Of a DNA stretch of 64,000 bases, positions 1 through 9,278 are shown in pieces. A model generated the notes under the pieces. It had not been told where the DNA came from. It did not search any database and saw only the letters and a program-made list of their open reading frames with translations. Positions within the stretch are counted from its first letter, which is position 1. Each line of letters begins with the position of its first letter. The translations under genes were made by a program, and so were the position numbers. The stretch lies in the NCBI GenBank assembly GCA_964542475.1, contig CAZIUL010000021.1:5438-69437 (forward strand), given 5' to 3'. The stretch is from CAZIUL01 sp964542475 (GTDB taxonomy: Bacteria > Planctomycetota > B15-G4 > CAYZWU01).

Positions 1-2
1 CA

Positions 3-341
3 TGGATAGGCAGGATAATACGAAAACTGCGGATCGACGAGATCCCGCAGATGTTGAACGTACTGAAAAACGACATGAGCTTTGTCGGTCCAAGGCCGGA
101 AAGACCGTTCTTCGTGGAAGAGCTAAAAGAACATATACCCTATTTCACGGAACGGCTGGTGGTCAAGCCCGGCATCACAGGCTGGGCTCAGATCAACTAC
201 ATGTACGGCAGCAGCAAGGATGATGCTCTTCATAAGCTGCAGTACGACCTCTACTACATCAAGAACATGTCCATCTTCCTGGACATCATGATTCTGTTCA
301 GAACGGTCAAGGTGGTCATTCGCCGCGAGGGTGCGGTGTAA
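3..341 (+). CDS. Sugar-phosphate transferase, 3' end only (polyprenyl glycosylphosphotransferase)
   Basis: This is the C-terminal 112 residues of a bacterial sugar transferase of the WcaJ/RfbP family. Such enzymes load the first sugar phosphate onto undecaprenyl phosphate at the inner membrane to begin exopolysaccharide or O-antigen synthesis. The 5' end lies outside the window, and the reading frame is open from base 3. The family signatures are visible in order: RKLRIDEIPQ, NVLKNDMSFVGPRPERP, KPGITGWAQIN and the end DLYYIKNMSIFLDIMILF. Its stop lies inside the 3' end of the convergent lipoprotein gene, a 26-bp tail-to-tail overlap. It fits the glycan genes to its right, although it is not in one operon with them. 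The family call is secure; the sugar is unknown. Confidence 0.93.
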   Translation, partial: WIGRIIRKLRIDEIPQMLNVLKNDMSFVGPRPERPFFVEELKEHIPYFTERLVVKPGITGWAQINYMYGSSKDDALHKLQYDLYYIKNMSIFLDIMILFRTVKVVIRREGAV

Positions 342-2718
342 TAGTAACCACCTTCCCGCCGGCATTGCCAAGCCCCTCCTCGGCAGCTAGCGCTCCCGCG
401 GCCTTTTGAAGCTCAATGCGGCTCAGCTTGTGGAGCTGATGCAAAATGTTGGAATTTCCGTCAATAGCCGCAAACTCCTCCGGCCTTGAATGAACCTCTT
501 CGACGAGATCCTTCATCAGGCGCCGGTAGCCCTTCCCGTGAGGAGTCCTGCTGGAGTACACATCCATGTGCTCCGCTATTTCGGACAGTACGGCGTGTGG
601 ATCTTGTGACCGAAGAAGCGCGTTGAGCTGCGCCCTTTTCTCGAGCCAAGCCTCGACATTGAATGCGCTGAACCCCTCCATTACAAAACGACACGCCGCC
701 CGGAACAGATTTTTCGATATGGGCAAAAACTCCCGCGCATCCGCGAGATGCTGCACCTCGTGCGTCAGAACCACATCGAACCGCATCTTCATGTATGCGG
801 GCAAACCGTCAGGGGCGCCTGCGGCCCGGAAAGACACGTAGCTGAGCCGCTTGGAAAGGCCGAGCGGTTCGGAAACATCCCGGGCCGAAGCAGGCCCGCA
901 TGCGCGGGGAGGAGAGTCGCTGAGAAGAACAGCCTCGTTCTCATGAAAGCGCCTGTACGTTTCATGAGCCCTGTGAGAGATCATGCGTATCATGTCAATG
1001 TTTATCGCAACGATCGAGTGCAGACCAACACCCGCGACATTCCCGCCAATGTACTCGACAAACGAAGGGATATGCGGATTTTCGCAGCGTACCAAGTCGA
1101 ACTCAATCTCCACGCCGCCCACTTCACAGACAGATCCGGGCCTGCGGTCAAAAACATCCAGCAGGTATGCCTCGACAGGCCCGCCGGCTCTCCGGCCCAT
1201 GATGAAGAAACGGTTGAACTTCCTGAAATACTCAATCACTCCCCCCTCGCATACAGAGGTGTTCATGAGTACACCGACAAGGCCGAAGTCAACAAAAGAA
1301 GCGGCCTGGAACAGGTCAGTTCCAAGGATTTCACTGGAAATCCCGCCGAGTCGTTTCAAAGCCTGATCTAGATCAAGAACCGGCCCACCCGCCTGAAAAG
1401 CCTTGTACTGGGCCAGAAAAAACTCCCGCAAGGCCAGTTCGAAATGTTTGTGCCTGTAGATATCATTCAGCAAAGAGCGGGCTTTCCGTCCTGTGGCGGA
1501 AGGATGGTCGGCAATCCTGGAGAGGTAGGAAGACGCCTCTTCCAGCCATCCGATTTCCATGAGAAGCACAGCGAGCTCACATAATCTCTCCTGATCAATG
1601 GAGGCTTGCAGATCTCCATTCCGGCCGTTTACAAGCGCAAGAACCTTGCTTTCAACGCTTTTCAGGCGGCTGCCATCGATCCACTCTTGAGGACATGCGG
1701 ATGTCTGAACGGCGAACGCCTCGCTGAGCTTTCCTGAAACGGCATGGATGTAGCGAAGCTCCCTGCGAACTCTCGCATCAGCGGGAGCGGCCTCGTATGC
1801 CCTGGAAAAATAGCGCCTGGCTCCGCTGAGATCGCCAAGCTTGCGGCAACACACCCCGAGAATCCGGTCTAGCACGACGCCGTATCCGTTGTCGCGCCCG
1901 GCGGTAAGGGGTCCGAATCTGTAAAGAACCCTGCGCAAAAACCTGTCATCCGGAACATTGTCCAGAAGATCGAGCAGAAATCCGAAGAACCGGCTGTTCA
2001 ACTCGGTTTCCGGAGCAACAGACAGCAGGACACCGAGCGCTTCGATCGGGCCCTCCTCATCAGCAATCCACCTGGCTCGCAGCATGAAAAGCTGCAGGTT
2101 TTCAGGAAAAAGTTTCAGCGCCTTGGAAAGCAGCTTTTCCGCACGGTCGAGCTTCCCTGTGGAAAGAAAAAGCGATATGAGCCCGACATACGGCTCAGCT
2201 TTCCAGGGCGCAGATCGGATCGCACCTCGATAGGCATCTTCGCAAGCACCGAAATCGCCACATTTCCTAAAAGCGAATCCCAGGCCGTTGTATCCCCAGA
2301 AAAAAGAACGATCCAGGTTGACGGCTTTTGAAAAGGCTTCGATCTGGTTCTCCGGGTTGGACAGCACCCTTCCGTAAAGATAATGAAACACCGCGCTCCC
2401 GGGGCTGCCGTCTCGCAGATCCCTGTACCGGTTCACAAGGTATCCATACCTGTTTTCCGCCAGGTAGATGTCCTGGAGACAGCGATGTGCATCCACATAC
2501 AGAGGATATTCCCGGAGCAGTTCCTCCAGCCTGGAGACCGCATCGGCCCGTTCATGCACGGACAGGCGGTCGGTGGCGCTCTTAAGTTTTTCTCTTGCGG
2601 CTTCAGGAACCTCCGGCTTGTATGAAAAATCCTTCAGGCCCGAACAGCCGCACAAAAGGAGAAACTCCACAATCAGGGCGGCGACCAGGGCCGCTTTATA
2701 ACAGGCAGAACAACGCAT
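316..2718 (-). CDS. TPR-repeat lipoprotein with C-terminal HExxH metalloprotease-like motif
   Basis: An 800-residue protein beginning with a lipoprotein signal (hydrophobic segment then LLLCGCSG), so it is expected to be lipid-anchored in the envelope. Residues about 50-400 carry TPR-like helical repeats (for example AFSKAVNLDRSFFWGYNGLG). Near residue 653 is HEVQH followed about 25 residues later by MEGFSAF. This is the HExxH...E arrangement of gluzincin zinc peptidases, so a peptidase domain on a TPR scaffold is inferred. I recognise no named family for the whole protein. The ATG has a GAGGT ribosome-binding site, and a near-consensus promoter lies 66 bp upstream (2785-2813). Beside glycan genes it may process or assemble surface polymers, but that is context only. 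Confidence 0.8.
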   Translation of the reverse strand: MRCSACYKAALVAALIVEFLLLCGCSGLKDFSYKPEVPEAAREKLKSATDRLSVHERADAVSRLEELLREYPLYVDAHRCLQDIYLAENRYGYLVNRYRDLRDGSPGSAVFHYLYGRVLSNPENQIEAFSKAVNLDRSFFWGYNGLGFAFRKCGDFGACEDAYRGAIRSAPWKAEPYVGLISLFLSTGKLDRAEKLLSKALKLFPENLQLFMLRARWIADEEGPIEALGVLLSVAPETELNSRFFGFLLDLLDNVPDDRFLRRVLYRFGPLTAGRDNGYGVVLDRILGVCCRKLGDLSGARRYFSRAYEAAPADARVRRELRYIHAVSGKLSEAFAVQTSACPQEWIDGSRLKSVESKVLALVNGRNGDLQASIDQERLCELAVLLMEIGWLEEASSYLSRIADHPSATGRKARSLLNDIYRHKHFELALREFFLAQYKAFQAGGPVLDLDQALKRLGGISSEILGTDLFQAASFVDFGLVGVLMNTSVCEGGVIEYFRKFNRFFIMGRRAGGPVEAYLLDVFDRRPGSVCEVGGVEIEFDLVRCENPHIPSFVEYIGGNVAGVGLHSIVAINIDMIRMISHRAHETYRRFHENEAVLLSDSPPRACGPASARDVSEPLGLSKRLSYVSFRAAGAPDGLPAYMKMRFDVVLTHEVQHLADAREFLPISKNLFRAACRFVMEGFSAFNVEAWLEKRAQLNALLRSQDPHAVLSEIAEHMDVYSSRTPHGKGYRRLMKDLVEEVHSRPEEFAAIDGNSNILHQLHKLSRIELQKAAGALAAEEGLGNAGGKVVTITPHPRGE

Positions 2719-3306
2719 TTAAGAAAAACCTCGACATTTCAGGCACAACCGGGCATGGACCAATCCCAGGTGAAGTAAAACAAGATCATATTTCAAACAT
2801 CACCGGTTGTCAAAGACAGAGCCGTATACGGGCGACATCCAGCTTCCGAAACAAAACCATGGACGCGCAAGGGCACGCCCGCACAAAATGATAAGGCCTG
2901 ATGATGCACAGCAGCCTTGATACCCTCTTGTAGTCAGCTATCATACTTTTTCGATGATATTCAAACTCAGGCTCAGCTTTGTCGAAATAGGTCGTACAGC
3001 GGGGTCGTTATGTTGAGGACATTCGATCTATGGATCGTTCCAGGATAACGCTCCGGTAAACGCAGCTCATGCAAAAACAGGCCGGTAGTCCAGGGCACAC
3101 GACCGGTTTGTTTTACCGCTGAGTTCAAGCAGGAGAGGAAAGAACTTATCCTGTTTCTTCCAAAGCGTGAGGAGGATGAGGTGAATACGGATATGGACCG
3201 TTTTCTGCCGGCAGCGAACCGCGTTCTCGTAAAACCGGCGTTTATTGGGGTGCTATAGTGGTACACGATCATCGGGCTACACCGCTCTTGAGGAGATCCA
3301 TATAGA
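2719..3306. other. Intergenic stretch between divergent lipoprotein and glycan operon
   Basis: 588 bp without a convincing gene. It contains the promoter at 2785-2813. On the plus strand an open frame of roughly 65 codons without a clear start ends at TAG 3255-3257; it could be a gene remnant but matches nothing I know. An AGGAGA ribosome-binding site for the next gene is at 3291-3296. I see no clear promoter for the glycan operon. Confidence 0.5.
2785..2813 (-). promoter_or_regulatory. Sigma70-type promoter for the TPR lipoprotein gene
   Basis: On the minus strand TTGACA is followed after exactly 17 bp by TATGAT. That is a perfect -35 and a five-of-six -10, ending about 66 bp before the ATG at 2718. 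No competing gene lies on that strand. Confidence 0.65.
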
Positions 3307-6300
3307 ATGTGGCTTCTCAAGCTTGTACAAACGACAGCGATTATAACATCGTTCTACTTCCTGGTGGAATGGACCTATTTTAAGACAGCCTTCCTGAATT
3401 TCGTGGACGAGCAGAAGCCGTTTTCCTATTTCCTTGTTGTATGGGGAGGAACGTTTTTTCTCGCTTTCCTGAAAGGGATCACTCCGACCCGCTCGATTTC
3501 AGGAAAACTGCGAATATCCTACCAGCTGAAACTCAAGCTATTCACGCTCTGCATGGCGGCATTCTGCTGCGGTTTCACGCTTCACGCGCTGTCCGCCGTA
3601 TCGCCCCGGTTCGACATCAACCACCTCGACATGCCCTCTTTCCTGCCTTCCCTGTTTCTACCCATTCACTTCATTCTGGTGGGCTGGCTTTTCTTTACAA
3701 AAAGCGAATCTCAGGCGGACCGCGGGCTTCTGCTTCTGCTCTTCTTCCATACGTTGAACGGAGCCGTGTTCAACACCGAGTTCTTCCTCATCTCCGCTTT
3801 TGCATGCTTCACTGTCCTGGAAAGGCTCATCGAGAACCGTGGCCGGTTAAGCCTGCCACCGCCCTTGATAACGATCTCCCTGTCTCTGTTTTTGATCTTC
3901 GCAGCGGTTTCGGGAATCATGGCGCTAAACCCTGTAAAGTCCAACCATGCTCTTACACACGTCTGGGTTTGTACAGCCATACTCGTTCTCACCGTATCGA
4001 GCCGGGGAGGATGTGCTCATCTGATAAAGCTCATCGGTGTCACCATCTTATCGTCCGCCGTGGTCGTGGTTTCAGTGGCCGTCCTGCTTGTAAACATCAG
4101 CTTGATCATCGGCCCAGTACCCGTCTTCACCACGCGGCTCAGCATCTTCTTCCAGCACCCCAACTTCCTGGCTCCCTACTTCGCCATGATCGCGGTGCTC
4201 TGTACCGCTTTTTTCTTCGTTTCCGGCAGGAAAAAGCTGCGGCTCTGCCTGATCCCGATTATTCTTCTAGTCATTGCATGTTTGTGGCTGACCGATTCGA
4301 GGGCCGGTTATCTCGGCTTTCTGGCCGGTTTATTAGCGCTCCTGGCCCTGACTCTACCAATCCGTGCCTGGGCAAAAGCCGCCCTGTCCAGGATCCCGCT
4401 GCTGTCGAATACAACCGGAAGACAAAGGGGCCATCTGCTGCTTGCAGGATGCACGGTGATCATCGCAGTCCTGTCCGCCGCTGCTGTCTTTCAATCGAAG
4501 CCGATCCTATCGGCCATTCGGGAGAGCACGCGCCTGAGACGTGCGCTGGACTACCGCCTCGATGCATGGACCAACAGCCTGATGATCATCCAGGACAACA
4601 AGCTAAACGGAATAGGCATGGACACATTCATGTCTGTAAAAAAATTCAAACCGGGATCCAAGTTCGCGCACGAAAAAAACGCACCGCACCCTCACAACAT
4701 GCTGCTTTACATCGCGCAGAGCTGCGGCTTGCCCGCGCTCGTCGCGTTTTTTCTGCTGCTGGGCGGCTATCTTCGCCTGTGCATGATTCTTATAAGAAAG
4801 ATACCGATCTCATCGCTCAGGATGCTTGTGAAGGGCTGCGTTTCAGCGTCTGTGGTTCTGCTTTTCTGCGGCTTGGCGGATCTCGGGCTATCCTTGCTCA
4901 CACTTTTTCCGGGACCGTTATGGTTGTTCATTGGAATCGTATCTGCGCTCTACAACGAGCATGTCGCTCATAAGAAGAGCTTTATCAGGTTAAACGGGCT
5001 CCTGGCCGTTCTCCCGGCAGCTGCTGTGACGATGGCAGCGATATACGGATCATATTTTCCCATAAAAAGCCGGGTTCTGCTGAAGCGCAGCTACATGATA
5101 GAAGCAAACGGGAACACACATAAAGCCATCCTGCTCGCGGAAAAAGCCCACGAGACGGATCCGTTGAACGACCAGGCGTGCGACTTCCTGATGAGGCGCT
5201 ACATACACGCCGATTCCCATGAAAAGGCCTACTATCTGATCGAGAGGGCATCACGGCTTCAACCGGAAAACGCCGCATTCCACATGAGCCTGGGCAAACT
5301 TTTTGAAATTACCAACGAGCAGGAAAGAGCAGCGACAGAATACGAAAAAGCGCTCGAACTGGATCATGGCTCAGACGAGCTTCACAGATACTACGCAAAC
5401 CTGATCAACACAGAGATCCGCTGCGGGCGGATCGACAAGGTCAACGATCACCTAAAAACGGCAATCCGCCGGGATATTGCCGTAATCAACCTGATCAAAT
5501 GGAAGACCAAGCCCCTTCCAGGCGGCCGGGACGATCAGTTCCTGAATGTCGGTGGAGAAGAAGGAATATCTATCCATCTCGATGATCTGCTAGACGAGCT
5601 ACACCAGGAGTTGTATACCTCTTACGAGAGCGGTAAGCCTCAGGATCGTTTCGACTGGTTTTCACTGTTTCAAGCCTTCAAAAACGCTTTTGCTTACGAC
5701 CGTGCACTAGATGTGCTCGACGATGTCGAGGAGGTTTTCGGAGATCTTGAAAAAGACGCTGTCCAGATTCTGCGGGAAGGCATCGCAAGAGAAGAAGGCG
5801 ATCTGGAACAGGGCAAAGATTCCATTTCAGGGACCGTTGAATCGAGCGACAAAAACATCCCCGAAACTGAAACCCTTTTCAAGTTCAAAAACGCACAAGC
5901 GCTCATCGACGAAGGGAAGCTGGACGAAGCAATAGAGGTGCAGAAAAAGATCATTTCGTCATTCCGTGACTACAAGACACTTCAGGAAGACTTCATAATC
6001 GGCCTGGACAACCTCATGAAGACATACGATCTGAAAGGCGAATTGAAGGAGAAGGTAAAACCGCTGTCAATGCGGCTGTTTTTCAGCAAAGACAAGATGG
6101 AGCGGGTGAACATCCTACTGGACCTTGCATCTAGCCTGAGGGCGTGCGGTCGCTTTGGCGAGGCCGAGGAATCGCTTCTGGAAATTGTCGAACTTTTATC
6201 CGCATCGCTCAAAAAAATAGGCTATCTCGAACAACCGGACATCAAGGATGCTATCCGGAAATGCGCCTACCAGATGGCTGATCTCTACAGGGAAGACCTC

Positions 6301-6915
6301 GGCCTATCCGGTGAAAAAACGCTTCGCCGGATCTGGAATACGACAGATTTTTTCTCCTCCAACCCTGTACGCTTGGTTTTCAAGAACCATTTCCTCGTTA
6401 AAAACGGAATGCCAGAAAGAACCGCCGGCCTGCTCGAACTGGCGCTCAAGGATAATCCCGCCAGTGTTTTGCTGCTGGAGCTTAAAATCGAATGCTGCCA
6501 TCTGATCGATGATTTGCCAGGCCTTCGCATCGCTTACAACTCAATCGTGGATGCCAAGGCCGCCAGGGAAGAAGACTTAGACGCGCGCGTCAAATCGCTG
6601 TTCACAGCGGTCTTCGACAACAGAACGAACGTTCCGCTCATCCTCGAGCTGGCACTCATCAAAAGCTACCAGCACAAATTCGACCACAGCATGAACATCC
6701 TGAAGGAGGCCATCAAAATCAATCCGGAAGATTCGCGGCTATACCTGCTGGCCGCGCGTGTGAACCGCCTTGACAACAAGCCTCACGCCGCACTCAAAGC
6801 CCTCGACCGGGCAATGGAGACGGATGTCCCTGATTTCCGGGTCCCCATCGTGCGCCGGCGGCTGCGTGCGCATCTGAACATCCCGCCGGATGAAAAGGAA
6901 GAGGGGGAACGATGA
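3307..6915 (+). CDS. O-antigen ligase/polymerase (Wzy/WaaL family) with long C-terminal TPR region
   Basis: A 1202-residue fusion. About the first 575 residues are a polytopic membrane domain with some twelve hydrophobic segments. It has the Wzy_C/WaaL landmarks: LTDSRAGYLG in a periplasmic turn, then RLDAWTNSL, LNGIGMDTF and the conserved APHPHNMLL near residue 460. These proteins ligate or polymerise undecaprenyl-linked glycans on the periplasmic side. From about residue 600 to the end the protein is soluble helical repeats of TPR type (AATEYEKALELDHGSDEL, MNILKEAIKINPEDSR), which most family members lack or carry in shorter form. The start has an AGGAGA ribosome-binding site. The stop overlaps the next start by 4 bp, so the two are translationally coupled. 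Substrate unknown. Confidence 0.88.
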   Translation: MWLLKLVQTTAIITSFYFLVEWTYFKTAFLNFVDEQKPFSYFLVVWGGTFFLAFLKGITPTRSISGKLRISYQLKLKLFTLCMAAFCCGFTLHALSAVSPRFDINHLDMPSFLPSLFLPIHFILVGWLFFTKSESQADRGLLLLLFFHTLNGAVFNTEFFLISAFACFTVLERLIENRGRLSLPPPLITISLSLFLIFAAVSGIMALNPVKSNHALTHVWVCTAILVLTVSSRGGCAHLIKLIGVTILSSAVVVVSVAVLLVNISLIIGPVPVFTTRLSIFFQHPNFLAPYFAMIAVLCTAFFFVSGRKKLRLCLIPIILLVIACLWLTDSRAGYLGFLAGLLALLALTLPIRAWAKAALSRIPLLSNTTGRQRGHLLLAGCTVIIAVLSAAAVFQSKPILSAIRESTRLRRALDYRLDAWTNSLMIIQDNKLNGIGMDTFMSVKKFKPGSKFAHEKNAPHPHNMLLYIAQSCGLPALVAFFLLLGGYLRLCMILIRKIPISSLRMLVKGCVSASVVLLFCGLADLGLSLLTLFPGPLWLFIGIVSALYNEHVAHKKSFIRLNGLLAVLPAAAVTMAAIYGSYFPIKSRVLLKRSYMIEANGNTHKAILLAEKAHETDPLNDQACDFLMRRYIHADSHEKAYYLIERASRLQPENAAFHMSLGKLFEITNEQERAATEYEKALELDHGSDELHRYYANLINTEIRCGRIDKVNDHLKTAIRRDIAVINLIKWKTKPLPGGRDDQFLNVGGEEGISIHLDDLLDELHQELYTSYESGKPQDRFDWFSLFQAFKNAFAYDRALDVLDDVEEVFGDLEKDAVQILREGIAREEGDLEQGKDSISGTVESSDKNIPETETLFKFKNAQALIDEGKLDEAIEVQKKIISSFRDYKTLQEDFIIGLDNLMKTYDLKGELKEKVKPLSMRLFFSKDKMERVNILLDLASSLRACGRFGEAEESLLEIVELLSASLKKIGYLEQPDIKDAIRKCAYQMADLYREDLGLSGEKTLRRIWNTTDFFSSNPVRLVFKNHFLVKNGMPERTAGLLELALKDNPASVLLLELKIECCHLIDDLPGLRIAYNSIVDAKAAREEDLDARVKSLFTAVFDNRTNVPLILELALIKSYQHKFDHSMNILKEAIKINPEDSRLYLLAARVNRLDNKPHAALKALDRAMETDVPDFRVPIVRRRLRAHLNIPPDEKEEGER

Positions 6916-9278
6916 GAAGCGTGGATGCGGCAAACACCAGTGAAGCAGGGCCTCCATCATCCAGGGGCTTCTTTCTGCGGCCCTGTTTCTGGATCGGTAT
7001 GATCGTCTTCACAGCAGCCCTTGCTCTGAGGATATGCTACATCTGCGAGTACGAACGCTCCATAGAGATCGACTACTCCCTGTTCGACCAGACCGACAAC
7101 CATACCTTCGACCTATGGGCCGAAAACATCGCACGAGGCGACTGGCTCTGTGAAAACCAGATTCATCCATACCACAATTGGACCGAGCTTGTCGCACCCG
7201 AGAACAAGTGGATCGAGTGGTATCATGGCAGCAAAGTCTATCATCAATGCCCGCTGTACCCTTACTTCGTTGCTTCGATCTACGCGCTCTTCGGCTTTGA
7301 GACCTTCTATGTAAAAATGATCCAGGCCATCATGGGCGCTGCCTCGTGCCTGTTCGTTTTCCTGATCGCTCGCCTCTATTTCGGGCGTACGTCCGGTCTC
7401 TTTGCGGGACTCATCCTCGCTTTCAGCGGATTTCATTTCTACTACGACGCCTTCATTCTGAGAGAAGGCCTTGTCACCTTCCTGACAGTACTTTTCGTCT
7501 TCCTGTCGCTGCTTTCGTTCAAGCACCGCAAGATGGCTTTATTCCTTTGCACCGGCTTCGTTCTCGGCCTCGGAATCGCAGCCAAACCTAATGCATTGCT
7601 GCTTGTGCCCATCTACCTGGCTGCTGTGTTTCTTTTGTTCGCAGACAAGCCGCTCAGGGGAAGGCTCCTTCGCACGGCTGTTTTTGCAGCGGCTGTACTG
7701 CTTCCCCTTGCACCGTTTTATGCCAGGAACGCGGCTGTCGGCTCGCCAGTCTTTCAGCTCTCGACACGAGGCCCCACCGCGTTCATCAACGGAAACGCCA
7801 AGGGCCTGAGCGGCACGAAATGGGCCCCGCCACCCGCCTTGACGCGCAACATCCTCACCGAATCGAACTACAACCTCCTCGAGACCATCAAGGAAACCTT
7901 GAAAACCTACAGGGACGATCCGTTCGCCTATCCGGCACTCATCTGGGACAAGACAAGCGCCTTCTTCAACAGCTACGAAATTCCGAACAACACCAACTAC
8001 TATCTGATACGAAGCGTCTCCCGCACACTGGCCTTCGGGATGGTTTCCTACTGGATTGTCGCACCAGCGGGAATCTTGGGAATGCTGTTGCTCCTGCCAA
8101 GGATCCGCCGGATCTGGCAGCTCTACCTTTTAACATTTGTGCTGTCCGCCAGCACGATAGCGTTCTTCATCGTGGCCAGGTTCAGACAACCCGTTGTACC
8201 CTTGCTCGCGATCTTCGCGGGCTATACAGCGGTCTGGATGTTGAAAAAAATGTACAGGATGCGCTTGCCCACGGTAACGGCCGCCGGCGTACTGCTCTGT
8301 TTTCTCATGTCCTGGACCGACCATGACAAGCCCATTGACAACTCGCTCTGGGGGGCCTACGCCGGGGCCATGTGGAAACTGGCGGCCCAGAGCAACTTCA
8401 CCAAGGCGGAGGTGTACAAGGATAAGATGCGGCTTGGGTACAAGGAGCTGACCGGAGGCCGCTACTGCCCTGATCTGGATGAGCGGCTCGACCGGTTCGA
8501 GGACGCCTTCAGAGCGTTCAGGAAATATCCCGAATCAGCTCCGGACAACATCGACAGGCAGATCAGCATCGCACATGGCTTTCTGAAGATGACGGAAAAT
8601 TCGAAACGGAACAGCGACGACTTCAAGAAATTCTCCCGCCTCACCACCGATAACGCTGAAGGAGCCCTTCGCATAGATCCGAAAGCCCCTGATGCACACA
8701 AAATCCTGGGCATATACCACGTGATAAAAGCCGAAAGATCTGTTGAGCGCAGTGATAAATTCATGCATATTTCGACCGCCTTTGAGCACTTCACGGAAGA
8801 ACTCAAGATCGATCCGGATGACACCGACTGCCTCAAAGGGATCGGGTTCATCCATCTTCTTCTAGGCAAGCCGGAACTGTCTGCATCATATTACAAGCGA
8901 TATCTCGAGCGAATCGAACCATGGGATCATGAAATCGCATCCCAGCTTGCATCCATCCTGCTGAAATTGCAGGATAATGATAAAAAGCGTATATCCAAGG
9001 CTCTGGCGCTGACGACACTCGCTGTCAACCATGAGCCCAACAATCTGAAGTTCTGCCGGAACCATTACTATGCGCTTCTCGTAGCGGGCAGGGTTGAAGA
9101 AGCGATCGCTGTCTTGGAACGGCTCAAAAAACTCGATCCCCTCTCTGCCGACGATTACGAATCCCAGATAAAGAGTTTCATGAAGCTGTCGGAAAAAAGC
9201 GGCAGCGGAGACAAGATAACGAATCAACAGAACGACAATGACAGCCAACCCCCCGTGAACGAAGAGGATGCTCAATGA
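6912..9278 (+). CDS. Membrane glycosyltransferase (GT39/PMT-like) with C-terminal TPR region
   Basis: A 788-residue membrane protein. An N-terminal hydrophobic segment leads to a long periplasmic loop with acidic residues and the sequence HQCPLYPYFVASIYALFG, then about ten more membrane spans to about residue 470. This is the layout of the dolichyl-phosphate-mannose-type (GT39, ArnT-like) glycosyltransferases, which transfer a sugar from a polyprenyl phosphate carrier. Residues about 500-770 form TPR-like helices (AFEHFTEELKIDPDDTD, EEAIAVLERLKKLDPLSADD). It overlaps both neighbours by 4 bp (ATGA), so all three are one operon. The same membrane-enzyme-plus-TPR plan as its upstream partner suggests that the two form a complex. 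Acceptor and donor are unknown. Confidence 0.85.
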   Translation: MRSVDAANTSEAGPPSSRGFFLRPCFWIGMIVFTAALALRICYICEYERSIEIDYSLFDQTDNHTFDLWAENIARGDWLCENQIHPYHNWTELVAPENKWIEWYHGSKVYHQCPLYPYFVASIYALFGFETFYVKMIQAIMGAASCLFVFLIARLYFGRTSGLFAGLILAFSGFHFYYDAFILREGLVTFLTVLFVFLSLLSFKHRKMALFLCTGFVLGLGIAAKPNALLLVPIYLAAVFLLFADKPLRGRLLRTAVFAAAVLLPLAPFYARNAAVGSPVFQLSTRGPTAFINGNAKGLSGTKWAPPPALTRNILTESNYNLLETIKETLKTYRDDPFAYPALIWDKTSAFFNSYEIPNNTNYYLIRSVSRTLAFGMVSYWIVAPAGILGMLLLLPRIRRIWQLYLLTFVLSASTIAFFIVARFRQPVVPLLAIFAGYTAVWMLKKMYRMRLPTVTAAGVLLCFLMSWTDHDKPIDNSLWGAYAGAMWKLAAQSNFTKAEVYKDKMRLGYKELTGGRYCPDLDERLDRFEDAFRAFRKYPESAPDNIDRQISIAHGFLKMTENSKRNSDDFKKFSRLTTDNAEGALRIDPKAPDAHKILGIYHVIKAERSVERSDKFMHISTAFEHFTEELKIDPDDTDCLKGIGFIHLLLGKPELSASYYKRYLERIEPWDHEIASQLASILLKLQDNDKKRISKALALTTLAVNHEPNNLKFCRNHYYALLVAGRVEEAIAVLERLKKLDPLSADDYESQIKSFMKLSEKSGSGDKITNQQNDNDSQPPVNEEDAQ

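Noticed and set aside
2973..3320. 115-codon open frame on the minus strand
   Set aside because: It overlaps the start of the well-supported Wzy gene, has Ser/Arg-rich composition without a domain, and no ribosome-binding site.
3441..4973. 510-codon open frame on the plus strand inside the Wzy gene
   Set aside because: It is an out-of-frame shadow rich in Arg, His and Cys. The overlapping frame has membrane segments and family motifs.
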